A DNA stretch of 64,000 bases from Parafannyhessea umbonata. GTDB taxonomy: Bacteria; Actinomycetota; Coriobacteriia; Coriobacteriales; Atopobiaceae. Under the pieces are notes generated by a model, which had not been told where the DNA came from, did no database searches, and worked only from the letters and a program-made list of their open reading frames with translations. The stretch covers positions 1,550,001 through 1,614,000 of the forward strand of contig NZ_LT629759.1 in NCBI RefSeq assembly GCF_900105025.1. The letters run 5' to 3'. A program made the translations under genes and the position numbers. Below are positions 8,572 through 17,859 of the stretch, piece after piece (position 1 is the first letter of the stretch; each line of letters starts with the position of its first letter).

Positions 8572-9852
8572 ATGAATGTTTATGACAACGTTTCTGGTAA
8601 CGTTTCCGATCCCACCCCGGACAGCCAGCATCCCGTGGCCCAGATCGTGCCCTTCCTGTGCCAGCTCTTCTATGGCTCTCACGGAATTCCGATTGCCGGC
8701 TGGTACGGAGAGGAGCGCATCTGCTGCGTCGGCCTTCCCGGCGACGTGATGCCCGATGCCCGCGTCCTGCCGATCGTGCGGGCACAGTCCAGGCCGTACA
8801 CGACGTACTCCACCCCGGACGATGCGATGTACGGCTACGTGCGCGACATACCGCTGGGAATCGAGTTCATCATCGGCCCGACGTTTCCCCTGGGTCGAAG
8901 CGGTCTCGTGCTCGACCACTTCATGAACTTGTCGGACATCCCCACCAGCCGCCGCGAGGAGGTGGCACCCATCCTGGCCAGGATTCCGCGCTACACGTAC
9001 CAGCGCTTCTGCGCGCTTTGCGGCTTCCTGTACCTCCAGGCAAACGCGATGGTACCCGGGGCGGAGGCACTCGTGGGTGCAACCGACTACGAAGCCATAA
9101 ACGAGGTGCACCGCATGGCGTCGCAGCAGCGCGACAGCTTCAGCATCGAGCAGAGCATGCTCATCCGCAACGACATCACGCGCCTCGTGCGCGAGGGCGC
9201 CGTGGACGAGATCTGGACGGGCCTCGGCAGCCAGTCGTACCTCGACAACCTCGTGAACGAGCTCTCAACCACCATGGGCAGCGGCAACCTGCGCATGGCG
9301 AAGGACGAGTTCATCATCGACGCGACGGAGACGTTCCTCCATGGCGCCATACCCGGCGGGATCGGCCTGAAGCTCGGCCTGCAGATGCTGTCCGCCTACG
9401 TCGCCAAGTGCGAGGACGCGCAGTCCGAGGCAGAGGTAGCCACCCTCCTGAACGCGATGCTCATGGACGTCGCGACCGTGGTGAACGACGTGCGCACGCC
9501 CACGGGCATCGGCCCCGAGGTGCGCGAATGCATCAAGATGATCGCGGACGACCTGGCAAACGTCCCCACGATAGAGCAGATGTGCCACAGGATCGGCTGC
9601 AGCACGTCCTACCTCACGAAGCACTTCAAGAGGGAGACCGGCCTCACCATCAACCAGTACGTGCGCTACCGGCGCATGGACGAGGCAAAGCGCCTGCTGC
9701 GCTACACCAAGTACTCGCTGAGCGAGATAAGCGACCTCCTGGGATTTTCGAGCCAGCCCTACTTCGCGACCACGTTCAAGAACGAGACCGGCATCACGCC
9801 AAAGCAGTACCGGATCGCCGTGAGCAACCCGGACTACGAGGAGGACATCTAG
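8572..9852 (+). CDS. AraC-family transcriptional regulator
   Basis: A 426-residue regulator. The C-terminal 100 residues form a double helix-turn-helix of the AraC/HTH_18 type (CSTSYLTKHFKRETGLTINQYV and, further on, FSSQPYFATTFKNETGITPKQYR). The long N-terminal part (1-320) is a sensor domain with several conserved-looking Cys and Tyr residues. Divergence from the mannose-type PTS suggests it activates that operon in response to its sugar. The ribosome site is weak (GGATAAAG). A TATAAT box at 8527-8532 lies in AT-rich upstream sequence. Confidence 0.88.
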   Translation: MNVYDNVSGNVSDPTPDSQHPVAQIVPFLCQLFYGSHGIPIAGWYGEERICCVGLPGDVMPDARVLPIVRAQSRPYTTYSTPDDAMYGYVRDIPLGIEFIIGPTFPLGRSGLVLDHFMNLSDIPTSRREEVAPILARIPRYTYQRFCALCGFLYLQANAMVPGAEALVGATDYEAINEVHRMASQQRDSFSIEQSMLIRNDITRLVREGAVDEIWTGLGSQSYLDNLVNELSTTMGSGNLRMAKDEFIIDATETFLHGAIPGGIGLKLGLQMLSAYVAKCEDAQSEAEVATLLNAMLMDVATVVNDVRTPTGIGPEVRECIKMIADDLANVPTIEQMCHRIGCSTSYLTKHFKRETGLTINQYVRYRRMDEAKRLLRYTKYSLSEISDLLGFSSQPYFATTFKNETGITPKQYRIAVSNPDYEEDI

Positions 9853-10290
9853 CTAGAACAGGAGCATCCAGAGCGAGAAGAGCGCGCACACCGCCGTGAC
9901 GCCCGCCCAGAACATGAGGCGCCTTCGGCAGTCCTCGCGCGCCATCACGAGGGCCTCCGGCGTGACGTACGGCTCGGCATGGCCGCACGTGCGGCACTGG
10001 GCCAGCTGGTCGTAGCCCACGTTGCCGATGGCGCCGGTGATGTCCCAGAAGCCGGGCTTCGCGGCCGCGGGGTCTGCGCCCTTCTCGCACAGGCGGACGT
10101 TCTTGCTGCCACACTCCGGGCACACACGCTCCGTGGGTCGCGCCGCACACACCTTGCGGTATCCAACAAGCGAGAGCGCGGCCAGCGCGGCGGAGGCGAC
10201 GAGTCCCAGCAGGACGCCCCACATAAGCTGTGCGGACAGCACGACGAGCGTGACGATGGCGGCGATCACGATGAGGATGACGGGGAGCAT
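9853..10290 (-). CDS. Membrane protein with zinc-ribbon, unknown function
   Basis: A 145-residue protein with two N-terminal transmembrane helices (about 2-20 and 24-42), a four-cysteine zinc ribbon (CPECGS and, about 45 residues later, CRTCGH) and a final C-terminal helix. The ribbon probably faces the cytoplasm. Start is the ATG at 10290, four bases after AGGAGG. Its stop abuts the AraC gene's stop. No family was recognised. Confidence 0.65.
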   Translation of the reverse strand: MLPVILIVIAAIVTLVVLSAQLMWGVLLGLVASAALAALSLVGYRKVCAARPTERVCPECGSKNVRLCEKGADPAAAKPGFWDITGAIGNVGYDQLAQCRTCGHAEPYVTPEALVMAREDCRRRLMFWAGVTAVCALFSLWMLLF

Positions 10291-10356
10291 GCGGCCTCCT
10301 GGGTAGGCGTGGGCTGGTTGCCGCGCGGGCGACATTGCCCATTATAGGGCCAGGGC

Positions 10357-11253
10357 CTACTCCCGGGCGAAGCTCAGGCGCACGTACGAGACGAAGCCCG
10401 CGACCTCCTCGCCCAAGTCCCCCTTGCGGTGCGCGATGTAGAGGCTCCGCTTGCACGCGGCGGACGGAATCTCGTACGACAGCAGGCGCCCCTCCCGCAC
10501 GCGGTCGCGCACGGCGCGCTCGGAGACTATCGTGACGCCCAGGCCGCTCTCCACCAAGTTCTTTATGGTCTCCTGGTCGTTGATGCGCGCACCCACGTGC
10601 ATCAACGACTCCTCAATCCCAAGGTCGTCCAGGATCCGGTCCACCACGGAGCGGCTCGCGCTGCCCTCGCGCCTGAGCAGGACGTTCCTCCTAAGGAGAA
10701 GGTCACGCACGCCTGCCGCGTCCGGCTCGTCCATGCGGTACTCGTCCGTGGCCGGCGTCACGAGCACCAACCGGTCCTGCGTGAACGACGTGCACAGCAG
10801 CGACTCCTCGTCCGCCGGCATGCCGATGAGCCCCACGTCGTACACGCCCTCGGTAAGCCCGCTCACAACGTCCCGCGAGTCCCCCTGATAGATATTGAAG
10901 CTCACGTTCGGGTGACTCTTGGAGTACCCGCTCAGGATCGAGGGCAGCACATAGGCCGAGGGTACGGAAGAGGCGCCAAGGTAGACGGTGTTCTTCTCGC
11001 GCGCGGTGCCCTCCTCCACCATGCGGTCGCGCATGGAGAGGATGCTCACGGCCTGGTCAAACACCTTCCTGCCCTTGGGCGTGAGCTCGACACGCTTGGA
11101 CGTGCGCAGCACGAGCGGCACGCCAAGCTCCTCCTCGAGCATGCGGATGTGCGTAGAGACGGTGGGCTGGGACACGCCCAGCCTGGTCGCCGCCTTCGTG
11201 AAGCTCTCGTACCGGGCGACGGTTATGAGGGACTGCAGCTGCTTGAAATCCAT
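10357..11253 (-). CDS. LysR-family regulator, selenium-metabolism type
   Basis: A 298-residue LysR protein: an N-terminal winged helix (residues 1-60, with AATRLGVSQPTVSTHIRMLEEELG) and a two-lobed effector-binding domain (about 88-290). The effector region resembles the LysR subgroup that accompanies selenium-metabolism genes (CysB/CysL-like), and the gene lies at the edge of the sel cluster, which supports that reading. It is divergent from the TetR gene across a 337-base region holding two palindromic sites. Effector unknown; selenium or sulfur oxyanions are an inference. Confidence 0.8.
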   Translation of the reverse strand: MDFKQLQSLITVARYESFTKAATRLGVSQPTVSTHIRMLEEELGVPLVLRTSKRVELTPKGRKVFDQAVSILSMRDRMVEEGTAREKNTVYLGASSVPSAYVLPSILSGYSKSHPNVSFNIYQGDSRDVVSGLTEGVYDVGLIGMPADEESLLCTSFTQDRLVLVTPATDEYRMDEPDAAGVRDLLLRRNVLLRREGSASRSVVDRILDDLGIEESLMHVGARINDQETIKNLVESGLGVTIVSERAVRDRVREGRLLSYEIPSAACKRSLYIAHRKGDLGEEVAGFVSYVRLSFARE

Positions 11254-11418
11254 GCTTGCCTACCAATCTAGTCTTGATCGGCCGCGATGCGGCCATCATA
11301 GCGCACGCTGAGGGCGACCCACTCGGGGCGAATCTCCCAGAGCCCTGCCTGCACGAAGCGCCTTCGCCATCGAGACCATAGTCGCAATCCATGAGTGCGA
11401 TAGGCTCATTGAGAAATT

Positions 11419-11455
11419 CTATCGCGATTAGATTCTTGAAGTATTATCACGTTCA
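11419..11455. promoter_or_regulatory. Two copies of the selenium-island palindrome in the LysR/TetR divergent region
   Basis: CTATCGCGATTA at 11419-11430 and TTATCACGTTCA at 11444-11455 are centred 25 bases apart. The second lies between a TTGAAG -35 (11436-11441) and an AATAAT -10 (11459-11464) with a 17-base spacer, reading toward the TetR gene. The first, read on the other strand, ends directly at a TAGAAT -10-like box reading toward LysR. Autoregulation by either regulator would explain the arrangement. Confidence 0.55.
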
Positions 11456-11590
11456 GTCAATAATTCCTACGCTAAACGGAACTCAGTTCTTGGTATAGTG
11501 GCTCTCAGCATCCAGACTATTAGATATTTGAATGTGTATAAGCGATTCGCAGACAGACGTACCTCAACTGTGTCAGACGGAGGAGGCGCC

Positions 11591-12256
11591 TTGGGAAGGT
11601 CAAAATACACAGAGGAGGAGCGCACGGCGATCGCCGCATCGTTCATTAACGCGACAAGAGAACTCATTGACGAGTCCGGGATCGATGCGGTCTCGATCAG
11701 GAAGGTCGCGAACAAGGTCGGTTGCAGCAGCGCGATGCTCTACCTGTACTTTGCGGACCTTGACGAGCTCCTGACCCTCGCTGCCGTCAGCTACCTGGAG
11801 GACTACTGCAAGGATCTCGTGTTGAAGGTCGACGAGAACGAGGACGAGGAGTCCAGGTACTATCGCACCTGGGAGGTGTTCTGCCGTCACACGTTCAGGC
11901 ACCCCCTCGTCTTCAAGCGGCTCTTCTTCGAGGGTGACACCTCGCGGCTCGACGAGCTCGTGAAGGAGTACTACACCATCTATCCCAGGCAGCTGAGCAA
12001 CATCAGCGGCAGCGTCCTGAAGATGGTCCTCTCCGGCGACCTGGCGGCCCGCAACATGACCGTCCTGGAGCCCTACGCCAAGAAGCTCGGCTACTCGCAG
12101 GACAAGACGGCCCTCTTGAACGACGTCACCATAAGCTACTTCCGCACCTGCCTTGAGAGGGCAGAGCCGCTTGACGACGAGAAGGACCGCGACGCGCTAA
12201 GAGAGAAGTTCATGAGAGGGCTCAGGTTCCTGACGCACCACAGCGCGGATAGGTAG
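11591..12256 (+). CDS. TetR-family transcriptional regulator
   Basis: A 221-residue protein with an N-terminal TetR DNA-binding domain: ERTAIAASFINATRELIDESG, then SIRKVANKVGCSSAMLYLYFADLDELL as the helix-turn-helix. The C-terminal ligand domain is specific to this protein. Translation starts at a TTG (11591), supported by AGGAGG four bases upstream and by the position of the HTH; the upstream frame has no homology. A strong terminator follows. Its promoter spacer contains a palindrome also found at selC, selD and ccdA, so it may be the repressor of a selenium regulon. The ligand is unknown. Confidence 0.85.
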   Translation: MGRSKYTEEERTAIAASFINATRELIDESGIDAVSIRKVANKVGCSSAMLYLYFADLDELLTLAAVSYLEDYCKDLVLKVDENEDEESRYYRTWEVFCRHTFRHPLVFKRLFFEGDTSRLDELVKEYYTIYPRQLSNISGSVLKMVLSGDLAARNMTVLEPYAKKLGYSQDKTALLNDVTISYFRTCLERAEPLDDEKDRDALREKFMRGLRFLTHHSADR

Positions 12257-12278
12257 CGAAGGCACGCCGAGAAGAGCA

Positions 12279-12316
12279 GGGACCCCGTGGCGCAACGTTG
12301 CCGCGGGGTCCCTTTT
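12279..12316 (+). terminator. Rho-independent terminator of the TetR gene
   Basis: Thirteen-base arms (GGGACCCCGTGGC and its partner with one G-U wobble) surround an 8-base loop and are followed by TTTT on the plus strand. It lies between the convergent TetR and cysteine desulfurase genes and may stop transcription from both sides. Confidence 0.85.
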
Positions 12317-12324
12317 CTGCCTTT

Positions 12325-13470
12325 CTAGCTCGCAATCGCCTGGATGGCGTCCGCGGCAGCGTCCACGTCTTCCTCCGTATTGAACCACCCGAAGCTGAAG
12401 CGCACGACGCCCTGCTCCCTTGTGCCAAGTGCCTCGTGCATGCGCGGAGCGCAATGGGCGCCAGGACGCGTCGCGATGTCGTAGGTGGTCGCGAGCTCGT
12501 CCGACACCGCCGCGGAGTCGTAGTCCCTCACGTTGAGCGCAACGATGGCCGCCCGCTGCGGCACGGGATCCCGCACGACGTCCCCGTACAGGGTCACGCC
12601 CTCCACGTCACGCACCCGCTCAAGGAACCGGAGCATCAGCGCGCGCTCGTGGGACGCTATCACGTCCATTCCCGTTCGCTCGATGAAGTCGAGCGCTGCC
12701 GAGAGGCCGGCTATGCCGTGCGAGTTCAGCGTGCCCGCCTCGAGGCGCGTCGGGTATGCCTCGGGCTGCGTGTGCAGATACGAGAGAACGCCCGTGCCGC
12801 CCACCTTCCACGGCCTGATCTCGACGCCCTCCGCGACGCACAGCCCGCCCGTGCCCTGTGGCCCCATGAGCCCCTTGTGGCCCGTGAAGCACAGGACGCC
12901 GATGCCGGCGGACTCCATGTCTATGGGCACGGTGCCGGCAGTCTGGGACGCGTCGACGACAAGCACCAGTCCCCTCTCGCGGCAGAACCTCCCGATGCGC
13001 TCGATGTCCACGAGGTTGCCCGTGACGTTCGAGGCGTGGTTCACGACGACGAGGCGCGTGTTTCTCCTTACGAGACGAGCGAAGGCACCGTAGTCGAGCA
13101 CGCCCTCCCTGTTCGCGGGGACGAAGTCGACCTCGACGTCACGCTCCGCCTGCAGGCGGTAGAGCGGCCTCAGCACGGAGTTGTGCTCGAGATCTGTCGA
13201 TATGACGTGGTCGCCGGGGTTGGCAAGACCCATGAGGGCGATGTTGAGTGCCTCGGTCGAGTTCGCGGCGAAGCACACGCGCTGCGGGTCCGACACGCCG
13301 AATAGGCTCGCGAGCTGCCTGCGGCAGACGAAGTCTGTGCGCGAGGCCGCAAGGGACTCTGCGTGGGCACCGCGCGAGGCGTTGCCCATGGACGTGAGGG
13401 CGCGTGCCACGGCGTCCACGACCTCGGGCGGACGCATCATGCTCGTGGCGGCGTTGTCAAGGTAGATCAT
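12325..13470 (-). CDS. Class-V aminotransferase / cysteine desulfurase-like, selenium cluster
   Basis: A 381-residue PLP enzyme of the cysteine desulfurase / selenocysteine lyase group. The N-terminus reads IYLDNAATS, the PLP lysine lies in FTGHKGLMGPQG, and the substrate-pocket cysteine lies in RPGAHCAPRMHE. It should release sulfur or selenium from Cys/Sec and deliver it as persulfide or perselenide, here probably toward YedF, the DUF3343 protein and SelD. The ATG at 13470 matches the family N-terminus; a GTG directly after the previous stop would add 11 residues. Last gene of the selA-selB-yedF-DUF3343 run. Confidence 0.88.
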   Translation of the reverse strand: MIYLDNAATSMMRPPEVVDAVARALTSMGNASRGAHAESLAASRTDFVCRRQLASLFGVSDPQRVCFAANSTEALNIALMGLANPGDHVISTDLEHNSVLRPLYRLQAERDVEVDFVPANREGVLDYGAFARLVRRNTRLVVVNHASNVTGNLVDIERIGRFCRERGLVLVVDASQTAGTVPIDMESAGIGVLCFTGHKGLMGPQGTGGLCVAEGVEIRPWKVGGTGVLSYLHTQPEAYPTRLEAGTLNSHGIAGLSAALDFIERTGMDVIASHERALMLRFLERVRDVEGVTLYGDVVRDPVPQRAAIVALNVRDYDSAAVSDELATTYDIATRPGAHCAPRMHEALGTREQGVVRFSFGWFNTEEDVDAAADAIQAIAS

Positions 13471-13503
13471 GTTGCGACCCAGCCTATCCTGTTGCGGACG
13501 CAC

Positions 13504-13743
13504 CTATATGGTGACGAGGTACGTCCTGTCGTATGCGATCCCCGCGTCGTCGAGGGCCTTCGTGAGGGCCTCCTCGTCCTTTGGGTCCGCCTTCCACGAG
13601 AGGCCACAGCCCTCCGAGATCTCCCTGGGAAGGGGGATGATGCGTCCCGGAAGGCCACGCTCCTGAAAGCACGCTTCCGCGGCCATGGCCGCGGAGGTGG
13701 ACGAGAACGCAATGACGCACGCGGGCTTCTTCCTCAGAGGCAT
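13504..13743 (-). CDS. DUF3343, putative Se/S carrier-like protein
   Basis: A 79-residue protein of the DUF3343 family, which is repeatedly found beside selenium and sulfur-transfer genes. A short N-terminal strand (ACVIAFSSTSAAMAAE) is followed by a conserved-looking IIPLPREISEGCGLSW segment with one cysteine, in which the Cys could carry a perselenide. It lies 6 bases after yedF and 33 bases before the desulfurase start, so the three are surely co-transcribed. The carrier role is a family-level inference. Confidence 0.8.
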   Translation of the reverse strand: MPLRKKPACVIAFSSTSAAMAAEACFQERGLPGRIIPLPREISEGCGLSWKADPKDEEALTKALDDAGIAYDRTYLVTI

Positions 13744-13749
13744 GCGGAC

Positions 13750-14370
13750 CTACGGACGCACGACGAGGGACGCGTTGTTGAGCGTCTCCGCGATCGAGTA
13801 CATGTTCGTGACCTCGCCGACCTTCAGGGTGTCTGCGATGCCGTAGTGATTCAGGCAGGTGCCGCAGGTCATGATCTTGACGCCGGCCTCCTGCAGCCCC
13901 TCGAGGTCCTCGAGGCAGGGCGAGCCCTCGCACGTCAGCTTTGCGCCGCCGTTGTAGAACAGGATGGTCTGCGGCAGCTCCTCGAGCTGCGTGAGCGCGA
14001 ACACGTACGCCTTCATCAGCTGGCGGCCGAGCTGCTCGTCGCCCTCGCCCATCTTGTCGGAGGTGATCTGCACCACGACGTTGCGCACGGGGGCGACGCC
14101 GCACGAGGCGCCCTCGCCGGAGGCAGAGCCCTTCAGCCCATCCTCGCCCACCACAAAGGTGAGGTCGTACACGTCGTCGTGGGCCGCGACCTCGACGGAC
14201 GCGCCCTTCTCGGCAGCCATGTTCTTGAGGTTCGAGACCGCGGTCTCGTTGTCTACCGTCGTCACGACCGTTCCGGCCCCGCCAAGCTCCTCCAGCGCCT
14301 TGATGGTCATGACCACGGGCAGCGGGCAGGCCTTGCCGCGCGCATCGATCCTCACAACTTCCTCGCTCAT
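13750..14370 (-). CDS. yedF: YedF, selenium-metabolism sulfurtransferase-like protein
   Basis: A 206-residue protein. The first 75 residues are a TusA/SirA-like domain with the DARGKACPLPV motif, whose Cys normally carries a persulfide. The rest is a DsrE-like domain with ILFYNGGAKLTCEGSPCLEDL and the CGTCLNHYG dithiol typical of YedF. YedF marks genomes that use selenophosphate and is thought to move reduced selenium. The ATG at 14370 follows GAGAGGAG. A 105-base gap separates it from selB. Confidence 0.9.
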   Translation of the reverse strand: MSEEVVRIDARGKACPLPVVMTIKALEELGGAGTVVTTVDNETAVSNLKNMAAEKGASVEVAAHDDVYDLTFVVGEDGLKGSASGEGASCGVAPVRNVVVQITSDKMGEGDEQLGRQLMKAYVFALTQLEELPQTILFYNGGAKLTCEGSPCLEDLEGLQEAGVKIMTCGTCLNHYGIADTLKVGEVTNMYSIAETLNNASLVVRP

Positions 14371-14475
14371 GGCAAACGCTCCTCTCTTTAGGCCGACGCA
14401 TCCTCTGGCGTCGGCGGCTTGCATGCATATCTACCAATACTAATGCCCATGCGGGCACGAGCGACGACTCCTAGC

Positions 14476-16380
14476 CTAGTCCTGCGGACGCCTGAGCACA
14501 ACGCGGGCGTCTCCCACCAGACGCGTGTAACCGGCGCGGTCATAGGAGTCCAGGAAGAGCCCCGCGAACTTGCGGGACGCCCCGATCCTGTCCCTGAACT
14601 GCGCGATGGTGACCGGCTCGCCGGAGGCCGCCATCTGCATGAACGTATCGAGCCCGCGCCTCCACACCTTGGCGGAGGCCATTGTGGTGGGCGTGAGCGA
14701 CACGATCTCGCCGTCGGCGCGCATCCTGTCGAGCACGGGGGCAAGCGCGGGCTCCCCGCCGCCGACGCGCGCCACGAGCTCGTCCGTCTCGAGCGGCTCG
14801 AATCCCGCCTCCTCCACGGCCGCGACAACGGAGTCGTGCAGGCGCAGCTGCTCGGGCGAGAGCGTCGCCTCGAAGTCGGGAAGCCTCGCGAGGCGGCCGT
14901 CCACCACGAGGCGCCCGCGTGCCTCGAGCAGCCCCACAAGTGCGTCCGCACGCTCAGGACTAGACGAGAAGAGCCTCGTCCTCAGGGCCCCCAGCCCCAT
15001 GCCGCGCTCGAGCGCATGCTGCTCGTGGTATTCCGCCAGCACGGCGCGGGCGTCGTCCTCAAGGCGCCCAAGCACGTCGGCGGCCACGTACGCGTCGCCC
15101 GCCGCCTGCACGAGCCCCCGCCCGCACAGGGCGGAAAGCGACGTCGCGCACTCCTTCGGAGAGAGGTTCTCCGCGACCTCGAGCTCCGGCGCCGTGGCGC
15201 AGCGCACGCCCGCATCGCGCACCCGCTGGAGCAGGCGCTCTTCTCGACTGCCGTTAAGCGCGCGCAGCCGCCGGAGCACGGGCTCGCTGTTGCGCCGCGC
15301 CCTGCCGGGGGCGATGTCCAAGATCGTGCCACCGCCGATGGTGACGACGGGCGAGAAGAACCTGATGATGAACCTGTCGTGGTTGCGCGCGGTGACGGGG
15401 CGGTCGAACACGAGCTGCGCAAAGCCGTCCTCGCCAGGCGGCAGCGCGTCCGCGTCGAGCAGGCGCACGCGGCACATCAGCTCCCCCGTGCCCGTGTAGA
15501 AGTGGACGCGTGAGGAGTTTCGCACGTCAAACGGCGAGTCGCCGGAGACCACCACGTGCGTAAGGAGCCTGTCCGCCTGCCGCAGCGTGCCGGGCTTCGC
15601 CACGATGCACCCGCGGCTCACCTCCTTGCGCTCCACGCCCTGCAGGTTCGCGGCGACGCGCATGCCGGCCGACATGCTCTCGGCGGCCTCGTTGTGGTTC
15701 TGGAGCGAGCGGATGCGCGTGAGCTTGCGCTGCGGGTAGACCTCCACCTCGTCGCCCACGCTCACCGTGCCATCCACGAGCGTGCCCGTGACGACGGTGC
15801 CAAACCCCTTGATCGTGAACGCGCGGTCCACGGGCAGCCTGCAGGCCCTGTCCTCGTTTCTGGGCCGCACCTGCTCCACCAGGTCCGCGATGCGCTGCTT
15901 CAGCAGGTCGATGCCCTCCCCCGTGACGGCCGAGACCCTCACGACGGGTGCATCCTGCAGGAAGGTGCCCTCGACGTGGTCCAGGATGTCCGCCTCGACC
16001 ATGTCGGCCCAGTCCGCCCCTACCGCGTCGCACTTCGTCATCACGATGATGCCGCGCTCCACGCCCAGAAGGCCCAGGATGTCCAGGTGCTCCTGCGTCT
16101 GGGGCATGAAACCCTCGTCAGACGCCACGACGAGAAGGACCACGTCTATGCCCGTGGCGCCAGCGATCATGTTCTTCACGAGCGCCTCGTGGCCCGGGAC
16201 GTCGATGATGGACGCCCTCTGGCCGTTTGGCAGCGTCAGCTGCGCAAAGCCTATGTCGACCGTGATGCTGCGCTCGCGCTCCTCCTTGAGGCGGTCGGTG
16301 TTCGTGCCGGTCAGCGCGCGCGTGAGCCACGTCTTGCCGTGGTCGACGTGGCCCGCCGTCCCTATCACGACGTGCTTCAT
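14476..16380 (-). CDS. selB: Selenocysteine-specific elongation factor SelB
   Basis: A 634-residue GTPase that delivers Sec-tRNA to the ribosome at UGA codons next to a SECIS hairpin. G1 is GTAGHVDHGKT, G3 is DVPGHE and G4 is TKCD. EF-Tu-like domains 2 and 3 follow to about residue 340, and winged-helix repeats that bind the SECIS element fill the C-terminal 270 residues. Its ATG overlaps the selA stop in an ATGA, so the two are translationally coupled. Length is typical. Confidence 0.96.
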   Translation of the reverse strand: MKHVVIGTAGHVDHGKTWLTRALTGTNTDRLKEERERSITVDIGFAQLTLPNGQRASIIDVPGHEALVKNMIAGATGIDVVLLVVASDEGFMPQTQEHLDILGLLGVERGIIVMTKCDAVGADWADMVEADILDHVEGTFLQDAPVVRVSAVTGEGIDLLKQRIADLVEQVRPRNEDRACRLPVDRAFTIKGFGTVVTGTLVDGTVSVGDEVEVYPQRKLTRIRSLQNHNEAAESMSAGMRVAANLQGVERKEVSRGCIVAKPGTLRQADRLLTHVVVSGDSPFDVRNSSRVHFYTGTGELMCRVRLLDADALPPGEDGFAQLVFDRPVTARNHDRFIIRFFSPVVTIGGGTILDIAPGRARRNSEPVLRRLRALNGSREERLLQRVRDAGVRCATAPELEVAENLSPKECATSLSALCGRGLVQAAGDAYVAADVLGRLEDDARAVLAEYHEQHALERGMGLGALRTRLFSSSPERADALVGLLEARGRLVVDGRLARLPDFEATLSPEQLRLHDSVVAAVEEAGFEPLETDELVARVGGGEPALAPVLDRMRADGEIVSLTPTTMASAKVWRRGLDTFMQMAASGEPVTIAQFRDRIGASRKFAGLFLDSYDRAGYTRLVGDARVVLRRPQD

Positions 16381-17804
16381 ACCGCGCCTCCCCGCCCGGT
16401 GCGGCCGCGCACCACGGCGCCGAGCGCCGTGCGCACGAGCTTTTCGTCGCCGTCTTGCAGCGTGCGCCCGGACAGAAGGACCGCGTCGTCGCGCACGCGC
16501 GTTATGACGGGGACCGTCTGCGCCCTGAGCCCGCGCTCAAGCTCGTCGGCCGAAAGGCCGTCGACGCGAAGCGACAGCGCCGCGCCCGGAAGCTCCACGC
16601 CCGGGAGCGAGCCGCCACCCGCCTCGTCCTTTACCTCGACCACGTCAAACCACTCCGCGGGAAACTCCTCCTCCAGGCACGCGCGCACGCGCACGACGCG
16701 CTCGCGGCACTCCGGGCGCCCAAGCGAGAGCATGTGCAGCGTCGGGACCTCCTCGATTGCGCGCGCGGGGTTCAGACAGGTCTGGAACGTCATCTCCAGG
16801 GCCGCGAGCGAGAGCTTGTCGACCCTGAGCATGCGGCACAGCTGGTTGCGCTTGATCTTCTCGACCAGGTCCCTCCTGCCCACGATGATGCCCGCCTGTG
16901 CGGAACCCACCAGCTTGTCGCCAGAGAAGCTCACGACGTCGGCCCCCTCCTCGAGGGCAGCGCGCACCGAGAGCGCGGACGGTATGCCCACGCTGACGGG
17001 CGGGACGAGAAGAGCCGCTCCGGCATCGTAGATCACCAGGGGACGCGGGTCCTGCGCCGCCGCGATGCGCGCAAGCTCCGGCACCGAGACGGACTCCGTA
17101 AAGCCACGCATCACGAAGTTGCTGGTGTGGACCTTCAGGAGCGTCGTCGCCCCGCCGTCACGGATCGCGTCCTCGTAGTCGCGCACGTGGGTCTTGTTCG
17201 TCGTGCCCACCTCGATAAGGCGGGCGCCGCTGCGCGCCATGATGTCCGGCACCCTGAACGAGCCGCCGATCTCCACGAGCTCGCCGCGCGATATCGCGAC
17301 GGCCTCCCCCTTGCACAGGGTGTCCAGTACCAGGAAGACGGCTCCGGCGTTGTTGTTGACGACGCACGCGGCCTCCGCGCCCGTGAGCTCGCAGATAAGC
17401 TCCTCCACGTGCGCGTAGCGACTTCCGCGCCGGCCCTGCTCGAGGTTGTACTCGAGGTTGCAGTAGCCGCGCGCCACCTGCGCCACGTGATTGGACACCG
17501 CCTCGCCTAGCGGCGCGCGTCCCAGGTTCGTGTGCAGCACGATGCCCGTGGCGTTCACGACGCGCTTCAGGTGGAAGCGGCCGCGGCGCGACAGCCGGGA
17601 CGCAACGTCTTCCGCCGCCTGGGCCGCGTCCGGCACGGACTGTGCCCTACCCGCGAGGACGTCCGCCCTCAGGTCGTCAACCCAAGACCTCGCAAACGAG
17701 CGAACCTGCTCGTAGGGCATGGTGTCGCACAGGCGCGCAAGCGCGTCCTGGGCAAGCAGCACGTCAATCTTGGGAATCCTGCGAAGCAGCTCCCTGTCCG
17801 CCAC
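16377..17804 (-). CDS. selA: L-seryl-tRNA(Sec) selenium transferase SelA
   Basis: A 475-residue PLP enzyme that converts seryl-tRNA(Sec) to selenocysteyl-tRNA using selenophosphate. The PLP lysine lies in SFSGDKLVGSAQAG, and the tRNA-binding N-terminal domain precedes residue 90. Translation starts at a GTG (17804) with GGAGG four bases upstream. The open frame continues upstream into selC, which cannot be coding. The ribosome site immediately follows the U tract of the selC terminator, so selA expression needs readthrough of that terminator. Confidence 0.95.
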   Translation of the reverse strand: MADRELLRRIPKIDVLLAQDALARLCDTMPYEQVRSFARSWVDDLRADVLAGRAQSVPDAAQAAEDVASRLSRRGRFHLKRVVNATGIVLHTNLGRAPLGEAVSNHVAQVARGYCNLEYNLEQGRRGSRYAHVEELICELTGAEAACVVNNNAGAVFLVLDTLCKGEAVAISRGELVEIGGSFRVPDIMARSGARLIEVGTTNKTHVRDYEDAIRDGGATTLLKVHTSNFVMRGFTESVSVPELARIAAAQDPRPLVIYDAGAALLVPPVSVGIPSALSVRAALEEGADVVSFSGDKLVGSAQAGIIVGRRDLVEKIKRNQLCRMLRVDKLSLAALEMTFQTCLNPARAIEEVPTLHMLSLGRPECRERVVRVRACLEEEFPAEWFDVVEVKDEAGGGSLPGVELPGAALSLRVDGLSADELERGLRAQTVPVITRVRDDAVLLSGRTLQDGDEKLVRTALGAVVRGRTGRGGAV

Positions 17805-17817
17805 GGCTCCTCCTATC

Positions 17818-17849
17818 AAAAAAAGCGCCCGGTCGCTCTGACCGGGCGC
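17818..17849 (-). terminator. Rho-independent terminator between selC and selA
   Basis: A 10-bp stem (GCGCCCGGTC with GACCGGGCGC) and 5-base loop are followed by seven U residues. It begins ten bases beyond the CCA end of selC and ends within a few bases of the selA ribosome site. Confidence 0.9.
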
Positions 17850-17859
17850 CCGTCGACGC